Of a stretch of 64,000 nucleotides of DNA, positions 62,927 through 64,000 are shown one piece after another. The notes under the pieces are model-generated. The model was not told where the DNA came from. It was given only the letters and a program-made list of their open reading frames with translations, and did no database searches. This DNA is from Pohlia nutans (taxonomy: Eukaryota > Streptophyta > Bryopsida > Bryales > Mniaceae): contig CM040099.1 in assembly GCA_022496805.1 (NCBI GenBank), forward strand, positions 17,696,531 through 17,760,530, in the 5' to 3' direction. Numbering within the stretch: position 1 is the stretch's first letter; every line of letters starts with the position of its first letter. The translations under genes and the position numbers were made by a program.

Positions 62927-64000
62927 TTCTTTTTTTTTTTGTTCTTTTTTTTTTTTTTTTTTTGGTGTGGTTGGGTTTGCTCCCCGGGAAGGTCACTGTC
63001 AAAATTTTATTAAATCACGTGAGAAAAAATATAGGGTACATTTAATTCATTGGAGCAAAAATTTATACAAATTTTAGAAAATACCATAGGCTGAATAAAA
63101 AGGCCTATACGGTATTATATCTAAAGTAGGATAGGTGAAAAGCATAGGTAGTATTCTATTTTTATTAATAAAGTAGGGTCTCAAATATTTAGAGGAACGA
63201 AGAATTTATGTGAGTTCTAATGAAAATCCTTGGATTGAATGAGAATTGCCTTAATTGACTAAAAATCGTCGAAGTTAGCCAATAGTTAGGAATGAACCAC
63301 AAATGAAGGTTGAATTATTTGGGTTCATGGGAAAGTCTCCTCATCATGAATTTTAGCATTAGGTGACTAATAAGATTCACGAGGCTAGGGCCGGGTGGTT
63401 GTGCCGCATGCTTGCTCTCACAACATACATTTCTCAGTTAAACCTACCTTCGAACATTTTAGGCACTAAGCGTAGTTGTTTTTATTTGAAAGTTACGTTC
63501 ATGTATTGTTGTCGTTTTATTATGCCCGATTAAGTTCAATTTCTGCTGAAATTTTTAGGATTTTGATAAATGGTCCAGTTTATAAATAAAATAGGTTCTA
63601 TAAAATAACTTAATGGTGGAAATTATATTTACAGATAGGATCTTGAAAAATACCTCAAAGTACCATTTTATCTACTAATAGGGTGCAAATTATTTTAAAA
63701 ATTTAGATAAATAGCCCACCTATAATTGACCCCTGACCACGCGTGGTTTACAAAAGTATGTAGTATGCAACCTCCCCGTGGTTTGCTCCCAATGTTTCGG
63801 GTTCAGCGGCCACAATTGAAGAAAAAGTAGAAGAAAAAAAAGACAAGGAAGACAAAAAGGAAGACAAGAAGAAAGACAAAAGAAAGACAAGAGGGAGACA
63901 AGAAAGAAATCAAGTTGAAAAAGAAAAGATGAAAGAAAAGATAAAAGAAAAGATAAAGATAAGAATAAAAAATAATTAAAATAATTATTTGTTTACAATG
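61745..64000. mobile_element. Giant fold-back element B, interrupted, runs off the window
   Basis: Same module order as fold-back A: ACACACAATTCGCTATTTATGC, pyrimidine arm, CGCTGAACCCGAAACAATGGG, poly-A/poly-T switch, GGGTTGGCTATAAGGTGCTGC, ACGGCGGCCGCC, then palindromes at 62370-62389 (perfect) and 62639-62658 (one mismatch) around a GA-rich centre. The mirrored right arm is broken by a ~796-bp insertion (62985-63780) and resumes at 63781 to the end of the window. Confidence 0.85.
62985..63780. mobile_element. ~796-bp insertion with 9-10-bp target duplication inside fold-back B
   Basis: GTTTGCTCCC occurs immediately before (62975-62984) and after (63781-63790); the uninterrupted arm needs it once. 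Ends CGGGAAGGTCAC and, inverted, CACGGGGAGGTTGC are similar. A 9-10-bp duplication is typical of Mutator-like elements. No ORF of note. Confidence 0.7.

Overview
The window reads as nuclear DNA of a large, repeat-rich land-plant genome. Genes have GT-AG introns, GC-rich exons sit in AT-rich surroundings, and most of the sequence is retrotransposons and miniature inverted-repeat elements. The cellulose synthase N-terminus ([18 protein letters not shown]) resembles, from memory, bryophyte, lycophyte and other seedless-plant CESAs. A seedless plant is therefore my best guess, but the sequence does not prove it.

Three host genes are supported. (1) An intact 10-exon CESA cellulose synthase at 30409-44062 (+), predicted 1094 aa. 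All splice junctions join in frame and all catalytic motifs are present. (2) A two-exon gene at 51487-49412 (-), predicted 433 aa. It has a SIN3-like paired-amphipathic-helix region followed by 35-residue tandem repeats, and lies just downstream of tandem ~153-bp repeats that each carry a TATA-like box. (3) A compact gene for an organellar-type ribosomal protein uL18 at 56198-55857 (-). A fourth, a RING-finger gene, is a pseudogene cut in two by a retrotransposon.

Layout. 0.2-1.1 kb: TIR element carrying a 36-G run. 1.7-11.1 kb: RING pseudogene interrupted by a full-length Ty3-type LTR retrotransposon (1951-10977, minus). Its 1335-bp LTRs look identical, and it has a 4-bp target duplication, a gag-protease ORF and a pol ORF in the -1 frame. 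11.8-24.1 kb: two SINE families, several TIR/fold-back elements, and a degenerate non-LTR element (18258-16181, minus) with RNase H, a CCHC motif and a restriction-like endonuclease signature, a Dualen/RandI-like combination. 24-30.4 kb: mostly unassigned DNA with one clear TIR element. 30.4-44.1 kb: CESA, whose introns carry most of the local MITEs (TTAACCCC family, CACTA-type, Stowaway, long fold-backs) plus tandem repeats. 45.7-47.2 kb and 60.4-64.0 kb: members of a fold-back family of 1.5 kb or more with poly-A/poly-T switches and 20-bp GC palindromes around the centre. 49.4-59.6 kb: the PAH and uL18 genes with further MITEs.

The host genes do not form an operon or an obvious pathway. The most unusual material is the mobile DNA: the Ty3 element with a DHG-type protease motif, the Dualen-like relic, the giant fold-back family, the nested insertions with readable target duplications, and the CESA intron 3 repeats that copy the end of the neighbouring exon.
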